NCBI RefSeq assembly: GCF_030247185.1
Contig: NC_080571.1
Coordinates: forward strand, 140,397,999-140,461,998
DNA from: Malaya genurostris
Lineage: Eukaryota > Arthropoda > Insecta > Diptera > Culicidae
Length of the DNA stretch: 64,000 nt
Direction: 5' to 3'
The position numbers were made by a program, and so were the translations under genes. How positions within the stretch are numbered: the stretch's first letter is position 1; each line of letters starts with the position of its first letter. A model generated the notes under the pieces. The model did not search any database. It was not told the origin of the DNA and worked only from the letters and a program-made list of their open reading frames with translations. Positions 31,492 to 40,521 of the stretch are shown piece by piece.

Positions 31492-31771
31492 TGCATTTCT
31501 CCAAGCATCATTGCAGTATTCTGGTCAGAGCTCTGACTGTACATTGCAAACTCAATTATTACATGGCTACTATTCAACGTGCTGAGTATTATTCGTGTGA
31601 TTTGTGTGAATGCGATTACGGTACTTCATATCATCTGATATGTAATTGTCCCGCATTGACGCAGCTACGTATCCGGGTTTTTGGTTCTCCATACATGGTT
31701 GAGTCTGTGTATGCGGAGCTAAAATTGAAGGATATTCTCTCGTTTCTCACCCAATGTGGTAAGGAGCTATA
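31492..31771 (+). pseudogene. LOA LINE C-terminal Cys/His region
   Basis: 'YSCDLCECDYGTSYHLIC' followed by 'NCPALTQLRIRVFG' and a stop after 'FLTQCGKEL'. This CCHC-like end after RNase H is usual for these LINEs and is thought to bind nucleic acid. It requires a frame change at about 31490. Confidence 0.8.
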
Positions 31772-32150
31772 GTCAGAAGGGTTCATCGTTCTTCCTGGAG
31801 TGAATGAATCCTTTCTGTATTCACCTTAAATAGGGTTTAGCAGATTGTTTGGTATCTATTAGGGGGTACCGAATTTACTTCTGCTCGTACATACTGCGAA
31901 TCGTTCTGCATTCTTCCGGGAGTGCAGAATGGTGTCGCTTTTGTAAGATCTCTAAATCCTCTCGGGGGTTGGAGGTTTTATTAACAGCAGACTGTTCGGG
32001 ACCTCATAGAAGTTCAGAATTTACTTCTGCTTCCACTAAATGTGATCCCCAGCAGATTGTTCAGAATCCCTTAGTGGTGCAGAATTTACTTCTGTTTTTA
32101 CCATTTCCTTTCAATCCTTCCCTCTTATATATCGGGAAAATGATGCAAAA
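31772..32150 (+). other. LOA LINE 3' untranslated region
   Basis: It contains a repeated phrase, 'cagaatttacttctg' and close variants, at about 31868, 32012 and 32083, each preceded by 'cagattgttc' or 'cagactgttc'. No poly(A) tail is obvious. The element's end is placed near 32150. Confidence 0.5.
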
Positions 32151-32246
32151 AACAAATTGATGGCAAGGCACAAATCTCCAAATATCAAGGGGAACGTGCC
32201 ATTTGAGCCAATTTGTTCTGATTCCTGATTCCTGAAGTTCATCAAG

Positions 32247-32320
32247 AGATATTCGCGATAAAGTTCTGCCCACTCTTGTACAGGGTAAATTCTGAAAAGG
32301 CGCCCCATAATAAAGTAAAT
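32247..32320 (-). repeat. 'MG(C/R)LF' module, copy 4
   Basis: On the minus strand it reads 'ttattatggggcgccttttc', with coding potential 'MGRLFRIYPVQEWAELYREY'. The outer 'tcgtattcacgac' end is decayed here. Confidence 0.55.
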
Positions 32321-32339
32321 AGTAAGTAACCTGCAAATT

Positions 32340-33180
32340 GTATTACTAGGTTTTAATTGGTTCTGCGGATGGCGGTAACGACTGATGATATAGTTTCTCC
32401 TTGTGCTGCTGCTTCGCGACCGCCATTGACCATATGTTGGGAAACCTTGTGAACTGAAGTTGTCTTTTACGAGATTGTGTGCTGAGCTGGACGTTAGACC
32501 ATTGCGAATCCATATAAATTGAACATTGAATGCCGTGCGACGATTAAGCTCCTTCTACATGGTACATAATGTGAGAATACGAGGCTTTCAGTTTTGATTG
32601 GAAAACTTAACTTTGGCTAACTACGTGAAGTCTTTTCATGTCTAACTTTATCAAATACATCGCGTCGCAGATTCAAAATTACGGACAACTCATGCCTCTT
32701 TTACTAGTCAGATAAAATTGACAAATCGCGTGAAAGAGCGAAATCAAACATTTTCATATCCGCGAGAGATTCGGTAACTGAATTAAAAGCCGCCAGTGTC
32801 ATGGGTAACTCATTTGGGTATTATAGCAAATCTTCAATTGAATAGCAGTTTATTTGGAGTGATTCCAATAATGTATATGATCAATAATTGATAAATTGTA
32901 CATAGCTCATGATATGCACTTAATATTTTTGATAATGATAAACTACAACTGAATATCTTTACAGATGAATCTGAGGTGCAATAACTATTTTGCGAATATG
33001 TACTTGTTACACATGCACCCTTATACACACATGGACATTTTACGATCTCATCGAATTGAGTCGAATAGTGTATTGCTTTTCCGGCAATTCTATTACCAAT
33101 TAGGTCGAATATTTTTCGATGCAGAAACAAAGATACAGATGTATTGTCATATATCAAAAGTAATGAAGAAAAAATAACAG
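32340..33180. other. no gene recognised (intron or intergenic)
   Basis: On the minus strand this lies downstream of the last ACSS3 exon found, so it may be intron sequence of that gene. A minus-strand open stretch near 32345-32560 has no recognisable domain. I found no further ACSS3 exon here. Confidence 0.4.
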
Positions 33181-33213
33181 TTTATCTAAAACATTGTTGT
33201 AGTTGCGCCATAC

Positions 33214-33516
33214 CGGTTGTTCCAGAAGTATACAAAATATAAAGCGGATCGTTTGCTTCAACTGGTACGCAATCGATTGGTTCATCAAGTACGGATTCCC
33301 ACGCGATATCCATTTGTATGTCCAAATCAGAGATCACTATGCTAGATCTTTGGAATATTATATTCACTGTTGGCTTCCACTTTGACATTTGAACAGCTTC
33401 GTGCACAATATTGATGTAATGAATAATTTTGTTTGGCTCAATGCCACAGTTTGTAGCTATTATAACTTTTGGTTCTGCATGTTCGATGCGGGAACAAAGT
33501 TCACTAGCGGCGAATC
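33214..33516 (-). CDS. ACSS3: acyl-CoA synthetase ACSS3-type, internal exon (downstream)
   Basis: A 303-bp exon of a short-chain acyl-CoA synthetase (mitochondrial propionate/acetate activation: acid + ATP + CoA to acyl-CoA, AMP and PPi). It reads 'GFAASELCSRIEHAEPKVII', 'CGIEPNKIIHYINIVHEAV', 'DCVPVEANDPLYILYTSGTT' and ends in the middle of the ATP-binding loop 'YTSGTTG'. The acceptor is 'ttgtttcag' before 33516. The donor is 'accg' then 'gtatgg' after 33214, so the last Gly codon is split. 'CGIEP' and the spacing to 'ANDPLYILYTSGTTG' match ACSS3 better than cytosolic acetyl-CoA synthetase. There are no stops or frameshifts. The following exons (PKGV... onward) were not found and must lie to the left, outside the window or beyond large introns. 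Confidence 0.85.
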
Positions 33517-33569
33517 CTGAAACAATATGTTATTTTAAATAGAGGTCTAATGAATCAAATTATTCTTAC
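33517..33569 (-). other. ACSS3: short intron of the ACSS3-type gene
   Basis: A 53-bp intron with canonical ends: donor 'gtaagaat' right after 33570 and acceptor 'ttgtttcag' before 33516. The codon for Gly is split across it (G|GA), keeping the phase. This is a typical short dipteran intron. Confidence 0.85.
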
Positions 33570-33714
33570 CGCCAAATACTACGGAATGAATGGCACCAAG
33601 CCGAACTGTTGCCAGCATTGCCATAATTGTCTCCGGAATAAGCGGCATGTATATAACCACTCTATCGCCTTTTTCCACTCCTAGTTTTTTCAAACCTCCA
33701 GCTAAGCGAGATAC
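33570..33714 (-). CDS. ACSS3: acyl-CoA synthetase ACSS3-type, internal exon (upstream)
   Basis: A 145-bp exon: 'VSRLAGGLKKLGVEKGDRV', then 'VIYMPLIPETIMAMLATVRL' and 'GAIHSVVFGG'. This is the N-terminal adenylation-domain segment of acetyl/propionyl-CoA synthetases. The acceptor is 'tctatattccag' before 33714, with the exon starting in phase 0. The donor is 'gtaagaat' after 33570. It joins in phase to the exon at 33214-33516. Further 5' exons should lie at higher coordinates on the minus strand. None was recognised up to the LINE cluster at 35.4 kb, so the flanking intron is long or TE-filled. The two exons are uncorrupted, so I favour a live gene over a pseudogene. Confidence 0.85.
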
Positions 33715-33849
33715 CTGGAATATAGATAAATACACTTAGACATTGCGACATTGGAAAATATATTAGAATATTATATTGTTCGCGGTAGCGCTTTTCGCCA
33801 AATTTTTTCACAAAATAACAAAAATACTCCTATACTAATTGATTTTCAA

Positions 33850-34080
33850 AAAACCCTTCTTAATCCACCTAGTGGTGTGATAATGCCTTTCTCTTCTTTC
33901 ATAGCAGTCTCATGAAAATATATTTCATACTTTTATTAAATAATTTCGGATACTAATTTTGAAACCAATTGATTCAGATTGGTTCGAGTAGTTCAAAAAA
34001 GCATGCTTCAGTGTTTATGACACACAGTCGGCATCATTTTTCCAACCTAGTGCTTAACATTTGCGTTGTCTATTTGTGTG
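33850..34080 (+). repeat. spacer repeat, paired with 35110-35335
   Basis: 'aacccttcttaa(t/c)ccacctagtg', 'taatgcctttctctt', 'gtctcatgaaaatat', 'cagtgtttat' and 'ggcatcatttttc' are shared between the two copies in the same order and orientation. The 'CCACCTAGTGG' phrase is a hallmark of mosquito spacer repeats. It lies in the presumed ACSS3 intron. Confidence 0.7.
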
Positions 34081-34600
34081 AGAAGAGTGTTGCTAATCTA
34101 AAAAACTACAAGGATCAGCCCCTGGGGTTCTTCGAGCCATTGATGTGGAACAAGGTAACCAAAATTTCTAATGATCGATATTTTCAATTAATCGTCACAC
34201 TTTGAATCCGCAAATGCACGAGAGTCTGCTTAGATTGATCTTTATTAGGAACCAACACCGAACACGCGAACCCAGAATATAGACTCTAAGGCTATTCGCA
34301 ACGCGGTGATGGATATCTGTTCTAATATGACATACTGTTGTATAATTTAAAACTGTTAAAAATAAAACTCGAGCTTGACGATCTCAACGGAAAGATTTAA
34401 AATCTGTTCTATATATATTTCTGTAAATGTATTGGTGTTGTGTCTATTCACTTCACTGTTTCAAATCAGAAACAATCAAACTAAATTAATGATTTAAAAA
34501 ACGATATGAATATTTTTACAGATCACAGTGAGCTGGAGTGCTTCTAAATGAAACTGTATTATTCAGTGCAAAACATTTAACGCTAATTTTGATAATTTCT
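34081..34600. other. no gene recognised
   Basis: Between two repeats; there is no exon-like open frame with splice sites that I can support. Confidence 0.45.
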
Positions 34601-35120
34601 GAAATGTCATTCGACGCTTTGACATCTCGTCTCTCAGATTTCGTAACAGACGCTCACGCACGTTGTCTATTTCTCAGGCGAAACGACATAACATGGAATT
34701 TCATCCGATCTTGCGTGACATAAGATCAGAGCATACCAGTTAAAGCTTCAAATCGTTTTATGGCAATTTTTGTCTTGCTGTCTAGCAACAACCTAGAGCG
34801 ATGCTTTCCCTTTGATATATCGCTTACTCCTTCAAAACCGTCGACTATGGCAAGGAAATCCGGTATGTCGGGGATTTTTTTGCAGACAAAATAGGATACT
34901 GCTAGCTATTCATCAACATTTCAATGATATACAATTAAAAATACATGGCTAGTACATTCAAATCAATACGTAGAAATATTTCCAATCAAATGGTGACATA
35001 ATATTAATAATTGATACAAAATTGACTGAGCTGTAATTGTTCAAAACCTACGTGTATTTTTCTTGAGTTTTAATTTGCACCCGTATATAGAAAACAAAAA
35101 TGTGTTCCCCATTAAAACCC
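34600..35120 (-). repeat. family E dispersed repeat, copy 2 (partial)
   Basis: Matches the left part of 3540-3930: 'cagttaaagcttcaaatcg', 'tttatggcaatttttgtct', 'atatcgcttactccttc', 'ggtatgtcgg' and 'tatttttcttgagttt'. The terminal 'gtcgtgaatacga' end is missing. Confidence 0.55.
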
Positions 35121-35335
35121 TTCTTAACCCACCTAGTGATAATGCCTTTCTCTTTCTTCAAAATAGTCTCATGAAAATATTTTTTATTTTTTTATTAAAT
35201 TATTTGTGACACTAATTTGGGCTCATTTTTGACATCAATTGGTTCAGATTAAATCAAGTAGATCACAAAAGCATTCTTCACTGTTTATATCGCATAGTAG
35301 GCATCATTTTTCAAAAAAGCGCTTGACATTTGCGT
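35110..35335 (+). repeat. spacer repeat, second copy of 33850-34080
   Basis: Same order of landmarks as the first copy, with many substitutions. It abuts the truncated LINE of the inverted duplication. Confidence 0.65.
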
Positions 35336-35404
35336 GATGTAAAAAGTCTTAGAATTGTATGAAACGTCGAGATTTAGTGTCATCTCGAAAAAAAATTTTT
35401 TTTC

Positions 35405-35764
35405 TGATCTGGAAAGTCGCGTTGGTTGATCCGGAGCGAGGATGTTGTACTGTCTAGCTTCGTAATCTTTGCAAGTACGAATCCGTTTCGATTCTGTCTT
35501 TTGTTTGTTCTGTAGTCGAGTGAGCATAGCCAGATCTCGCTTCAATGATGCACACGTACCATCTCGAAGATTGGTTTGTTTGGGGCAGTACGTTGCAATG
35601 ATGATGATGGGTCCCATCGTCGTTGTAATAAAAATAGAAATTCCAGGTTTAAGATGAGTTTCAGTTATGATAGCAATTTCGGCATTCTTCTCTTGAAGAA
35701 ACTCGGATAATTCAGTAGTTTTGCTCCTGAGTGAGCAAGCATTTAAATTTACTACAACCACCAC
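35405..35764 (-). pseudogene. Jockey-type LINE endonuclease, left arm (truncated)
   Basis: 'LNACSLRSKTTELSEFLQEK', 'IAIITETHLKPGIS' (endonuclease Glu motif) and 'IIIIATYCPKQTNLRD'. Compared with the right arm it has lost about 50 bp that encodes the 'FIIAGDLNSRLWEN' motif. It ends at about 35405, where LINE homology stops at 'gactttccagatc'. Confidence 0.8.
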
Positions 35765-35878
35765 TTATTAAGGCGTTGATTTGATCTAACCGCGTTCTGC
35801 AGTTTCGTAGTTTTGTTGTCATTGTTTCAAAAATTACGATCAGTTGTTCAGCAGAGAATAAGTCACCAGAGTCATCCT

Positions 35879-36861
35879 TTACTTGTTGTTGATTACTGCC
35901 CCACCCAGGAGGGTTTTTGGAGGAAGAATCTTTTTGTGATCTAGCGGCTGAATCTTTTTAATTGCTGTGAGGAAGTGGCGGCAAATTTGGAATATCCCTC
36001 TTCGGTGGGAGTCGTGAGAAATTAATTTCATCCTTCTGTGGAACATTCTTGTGCGTGGATTGTTTACGGGACGCCTGTTGTCGAATTTTTGTGAACTCAG
36101 CACGTTTGGGACACGGATGGATGGTCGCAATCACAGTTCACACATTTTATAGCGATGTCATCTAGTAAGCAATCGTTGGTATTGTGTGATTCGGCACATT
36201 TCCCGCACCGACTTTTCAAGTGGCAATTCCTCGCTCCTGGCTGTAGTTCAAACAGTTCGTGCACTGTGGTCACAATGTACCGGTTTATACTTATATCGGT
36301 ACTCCCGATGTACCGGTTATACTTTTGCCATTCGATGATTATATGGAATAAAGATTTTATCGTTTTTAGTTTACTCATATTGATGGAGCCCTTCTCCAGA
36401 TGAACCAGGTACAGTTGATCTTGATACTTTTTGTCCGTATTATGTCGTTTCATTTTAAACACCATCACATGCTTTAGTCCAGGTTCCGATAGTGCCTGCT
36501 TTAGTTCGGCTTCCAACATGTCGGGTAGTCATCGAAGTACAACCTTCATAGGTTTCTTGGCGGCAATATCGTGTGTGAAGTATTCCGCTTTTGTCTGCTT
36601 CAGGTACAATTCCACTGCTTTGTAGTGGTTCAAAGCTGGAACAGTTATTTTGTAACCTTCAGTATATAAACGGATTGTTGCCTGTAGTCCTTTGCTGATC
36701 AGTGTGTTGAAATCCGAGCGTAGAGTTGGTGAGAGGCCCTTCAGGTAGAAAGGCGGCATCTTTTCCTTCTTCTGCAGTTCCTCTTCGACATCAACTGGCA
36801 GATCAGCGTATTGGATGTTACTCAGCAAACATTCGTTTACCTGTACATCACTTGGCTTCAT
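35879..36861 (-). pseudogene. Jockey-type LINE ORF1, left arm
   Basis: A gag-like nucleic-acid chaperone: 'MKPSDVQVNECLLSNIQYAD', 'PFYLKGLSPTLRSDFNTLI', 'YKAVELYLKQTKAEYFTHDI', a stop after 'KKPMKVVLR' (36529), then 'EPGLKHVMVFKMKRHNTD' and a zinc-knuckle-like 'CGKCAESHNTNDC' followed by 'CVNCDCDHPSVSQTC'. This arm keeps the knuckle better than the right arm does. The last part (35879-36130) is rich in Arg and His and in a different frame. Confidence 0.8.
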
Positions 36862-37480
36862 ATGCTTAGCATCCTTTGGATCCTTCTCGGATCTATGGCG
36901 CGTTTTCCCATAGCTTGGGTAGGTGTACAGCTGCGAATAAAAGATAAAACAAACTCGAAATTAATCGTAGTAGGTTATTTGTCTATCCACATCGAGTGTT
37001 AAATGACAGATATTGATATCTGTTCCACGATGCATAGCTATTTATATGTTAAACAGGTAGAATTTAGGTAAGCAATTCGCCGGTACGTGCGTTGGTTATA
37101 AACATTAGGTAGTCATCTGGCACACCTCTTTGATTCATGTGTTTATTCGTTTTGACGTAGTTACGTTAGTTCTACTGTTTAAATGATTATCTTTCAACGA
37201 GAACTTGAAATTTCGAATATATCTGTAAATTGTTTTAGCTGTAACTTCTTCATTTTTCAAAAGGCATGGATGGTATAGCCAAGAAACCCTGATTTTTCTT
37301 ATTTTTAATCGTTTTGAAATTGTTGAGAAAAAAATCTAATTTATTTTCAGTGTATATTTTTCTTATTAGAGTGCCCTATTGATTCCCTACAACTTCCTGC
37401 TGGACGTCATGTTTGTACAATGAACAGTTTCCGAATTTCAACGAGAAGAACTTGATCTTTTGCATGCACCCGTAAACTGT

Positions 37481-38015
37481 TTTAGTTGTAACTTCTTCCG
37501 TTTCCGCCTTCCGATTTTGCAATGTTTATGGTGTTAAAGAAGTTTTTTGGCACAATAAATAAAATGCTTGCGATGGTGATAAATATCAAGAGTTAATATT
37601 TAGTGAATGTGTTTTGTAAATGTGTTCTCTATTTCGTGGGTGTGTTTTACCATTTTAGAACAAGGAGAAAATGTATTGAGATGTTTTTTTTTATTTATTC
37701 GGCGAATCAGGTTTGGTGAGCTCTTTTCTATTTAATGTTTCGAATCTAGAAAGATTTTGGTGTAACAAGGAACAATTCCATACGAAATTGAAGGTTGATT
37801 TTTTCTTGTATATATTTTAGCACAAATTTTCATATTCATTCTTAATTATCAAAAGAGACATTTAGCATCATAAGTTTGCCATTTTTGCTCTAGCTATACT
37901 TTTGAGAAGGGACTAAGTAAAATCCCTTGGAAATTTTTAATAATATATGTTTCAGAAACGGTGGGTCCGATCGATTTTGTATCTTTCGCGAAGTTTTGGA
38001 AAATTATAAGCACTG
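37481..38015. other. spacer of the inverted duplication, no gene
   Basis: AT-rich DNA between the arms; no coding signal. Parts near 37380-37500 resemble pieces at 38380-38480 and 38800-38900 ('gttgtagggaatc', 'gggcactcta'). Confidence 0.45.
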
Positions 38016-38016
38016 C

Positions 38017-38170
38017 ACGGATATGAAAATATTGCCGGTACCATGATTGAGAAGTCATGATAATACCATAAAAAAATCATGATTTAAATCATTTTCCTCA
38101 CAAAAAATTGCTTTCACGATTTTCATAATTTCCTAATTATGGTACCGGCAGTGGATTTTTATCCGTGTAT
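38017..38170. mobile_element. GGTACC-type MITE, copy 1
   Basis: The ends are inverted copies: 'cacggatatgaaaatattgc' followed by 'cggtaccatgatt' at 38017, and 'aattatggtaccgg' followed by 'cagtggatttttatccgtg' at about 38151-38169. The body is about 150 bp, AT-rich and partly palindromic ('aaatcatgatttaaatcatt'). A second, longer member is at 47143-47385. The right flank starts 'ta', so it may be a TA-targeting element. Confidence 0.7.
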
Positions 38171-38379
38171 GTGACAATTTTCAATGGTTTTGCCTTTCTC
38201 ATATGACTAATTCAGAAATGTTTAGCAGATCATTCGACTCGACCTTCTTCTATTTGAATGAAACTTTGCACATGGCTTCAGTATGCAAACCATAAGTTTT
38301 GAACCGATGGAGAGGTCAATCCGACGCATGACTGATATTTAAAAACGGAGTATGTATTTTTTTCATTTTACACAAATTG

Positions 38380-39145
38380 CCCTTTTCAAATCGTTGTAAC
38401 CCGGAAACCGTTAATTGTACATACATGGCGTTCAGGAAGAAGTTGTAGGGAATCGATTGGGCACTCTAAAAAAACATACACTGAAAAATTTTTTTAAATT
38501 TTTTCCTCAATAATTACAAATAATCCGGAAAAGTTAAATAAAAAATATCAGGGTTTTAATGTTTTGATAATTTTCATTTTAAAGCTGTTATTAAACCTAC
38601 AGATTAATGGCTATCCCATCCGTGCCTTTTGAAAAATGAAGAAGTTAAAGTTAAATCAATTTAAAGATATATTCGAAATTTCAAGTTCTCGTTGAAAGAT
38701 AATCATTTAAACAGTGGAACTAACGTAACTACGTCAAAACGAATAAACACATGTGGAATCAAAGAGGTGTGCCAAAAATGAAGAAGTTACAACTAAAACA
38801 GTTTACGGGTGCATGCAAATGATCAAGTTCTTCTCGTTGAAATTCGGAAACTGTTCATCGTACAAAAATGACGTCCAGCAGGAAGTTGTAGGGAATCAAT
38901 AGGGCACTCTAATAAGAAAAATATACACTGAAAAATAAATTAGATTTTTTTCTCAATAATTTCAAAACGAATAAAAATAAAAAAAATCAGGGTTTCTTGG
39001 CTATACCATCCATGCCTTTTGAAGTTCTCGTTGAAAGATAACCATTTAAACAGTAGAACTAACGTAACTACGTCAAAACGAATAAACACATAAATAAATA
39101 AATAAATTTAAAAAAACGAATAAACACATGTAGAATCAAAGAGGT
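38380..39145 (+). repeat. duplicated spacer blocks next to the right arm
   Basis: Segments with 'gttgtagggaatc', 'gggcactctaa', 'acactgaaaaa', 'ccatgccttttgaa' or 'ccgtgccttttgaa', 'gttctcgttgaaagataa', 'cgtaactacgtcaaaacgaa' and 'gaatcaaagaggtgtgcc' occur at 38445-38770 and again at 38890-39150. The left arm has one copy (37110-37400), in inverse orientation. A local (aaat)n run lies at 39091-39110. Confidence 0.7.
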
Positions 39146-39242
39146 GTGCCAGATGACTACCAACTGTTTACAACCAACGAACGTACCGGTGAATTGCTTA
39201 CCTAAATTCTACCTGTTTAGCATAAAAATAGTTATGCATCGT

Positions 39243-39255
39243 AGAACAGATATCA
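39243..39255 (+). repeat. probable target-site duplication, left copy
   Basis: AGAACAGATATCA, also at 43048-43060 just after the LINE's A-run. Part of it overlaps a local palindrome ('acagatatcaatatctgt'), so a chance match is not fully excluded. Confidence 0.6.
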
Positions 39256-39408
39256 ATATCTGTCATTCAACACTCGATGTGGGTAGACGAATAACCTACT
39301 ACGACTAATTTCGATTTTGTTTTATCTTTTATTCGCAACTGTACATCTACCCAAGCTATCGGTAAAACGTGCCATAGATCCGAGAAGGATCCAAAGGATG
39401 CTAAGCAT

Positions 39409-40391
39409 ATGAAGCCAAGTGATGTACAGGTAAACGAATGTTTGCTGAGTAACATCCAATACGCTGATCTGCCAGTTGATGTCGAAGAGGAACTGCAGAA
39501 GAAGGAAAAGATGCCGCCTTTCTACCTGAAGGGCTTCTCACCAACTCTACGCTCGGATTTCAACACACTGATCAGCAAAGGACTACAGGCAACAATCCGT
39601 TTATATACTGAAGGTTACAAAATAACTGTTCCAGCTTTGAACCACTACAAAGCAGTGGAATTGTACCTGAAGCAGACAAAAGCGGAATACTTCACACACG
39701 ATATTGCCGCCAAGAAACCTATGAAGGTTGTACTTCGATGACTACCCGACATGTTGGAAGCCGAACTAAAGCAGGCACTATCGGAACCTGGACTAAAGCA
39801 TGTGATGGTGTTTAAAATGAAACGACATAATACGGACAAAAAGTATCAAGATCAACTGTACCTGGTTCATCTGGAGAACGGCTCCATCAATATGAGTAAA
39901 CTAAAAACGATAAAATCTTTATTCCATATAATCATCGAATGGCAAAAGTATAACCGGTACATCGGGAGTACCGATATAAGTATAAACCGGGACATTGTGA
40001 CCACAGTGCAGGAACTGTTTGAACTACAGCCATGGAGCGAGGAATTGCCAAATGAAAAGTCGGTGCGGGAAATGTGCCGAATCACACAATACCAACGATT
40101 GCTACTAGATGATATCGCTGTAAAATGTGTGAACTGTGATTGCGACCATCCATTCGTGTCCCAAACGTGCTGAGTTCACAAAAATTCGATAACAGGCGTC
40201 CCGTAAACAATCCACGCACAAGAATGTTCCACAGAAGGATGAAATTAATATCCCATGGCTCCCACCGAAGAGGGATATTCCAAATTTGCCGCCACTTCCT
40301 CACAGTAATTAAAAAGATTCAACCGCTAGATCACAAAAAGATTCTTCCTCCAAAATCCCTCCTGGGTAGGGCAGTAATCAACAACAAGTAA
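39409..40391 (+). pseudogene. Jockey-type LINE ORF1, right arm
   Basis: Same protein as on the left arm ('MKPSDVQVNECLLSNIQYAD', 'PFYLKGFSPTLRSDFNTLI'), with a TGA after 'MKVVLR' (39739-39741), exactly as in the left arm. The second part runs to 40173. Here the knuckle region is damaged ('EELPNEKSVREMCRITQYQ' replaces the Cys-rich stretch), showing independent decay after duplication. The third part (40140-40391) is basic and in another frame. Confidence 0.8.
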
Positions 40392-40521
40392 AGGTTAACT
40401 CTGGTGACTTATTCTCTGCTGAACAACTGATCTTAATTTTTGAAACAATGACAACAAACCTACGAAACTGCAGAACGCGGTTAGATCAAATCAACGCCTT
40501 AATAAGTTCGTTGTAGTAAAT

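Larger units (their letters stand above)
23432..32150 (+). mobile_element. LOA-type LINE, 5' truncated, with nested insertions
   Basis: One non-LTR retrotransposon can be followed from endonuclease (23439) through RT (24590-25428 and 30163-30833) and RNase H (30850-31490) to a C-terminal Cys/His motif (31600) and a 3' UTR (to about 32150). The RNase H domain and the 'GCPQGGVLSPLLWNLV' RT motif suggest the LOA clade. Removing the nested elements leaves about 3.5-3.7 kb. Many frameshifts and stops make it inactive. Confidence 0.8.
35405..37480 (-). repeat. inverted duplication, left arm
   Basis: This about 2.1-kb arm is the reverse complement of sequence at about 38770-40905, with a few percent divergence. 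It contains a 3'-truncated Jockey-type LINE (35405-37015) and also about 450 bp of DNA beyond that LINE's 5' end (37016-37480: 'gtgttaaatgacagatattg', 'cacacctctttgatt', 'gtttattcgttttgacgtag'). Because non-LINE flank is included, the inversion-duplication took place after the LINE had inserted. Confidence 0.8.

Noticed and set aside
32834..33157. Further ACSS3 exon on the minus strand
   Set aside because: The translation does not resemble the region after the ATP-binding loop ('PKGV' onward) and shows no suitable splice sites.
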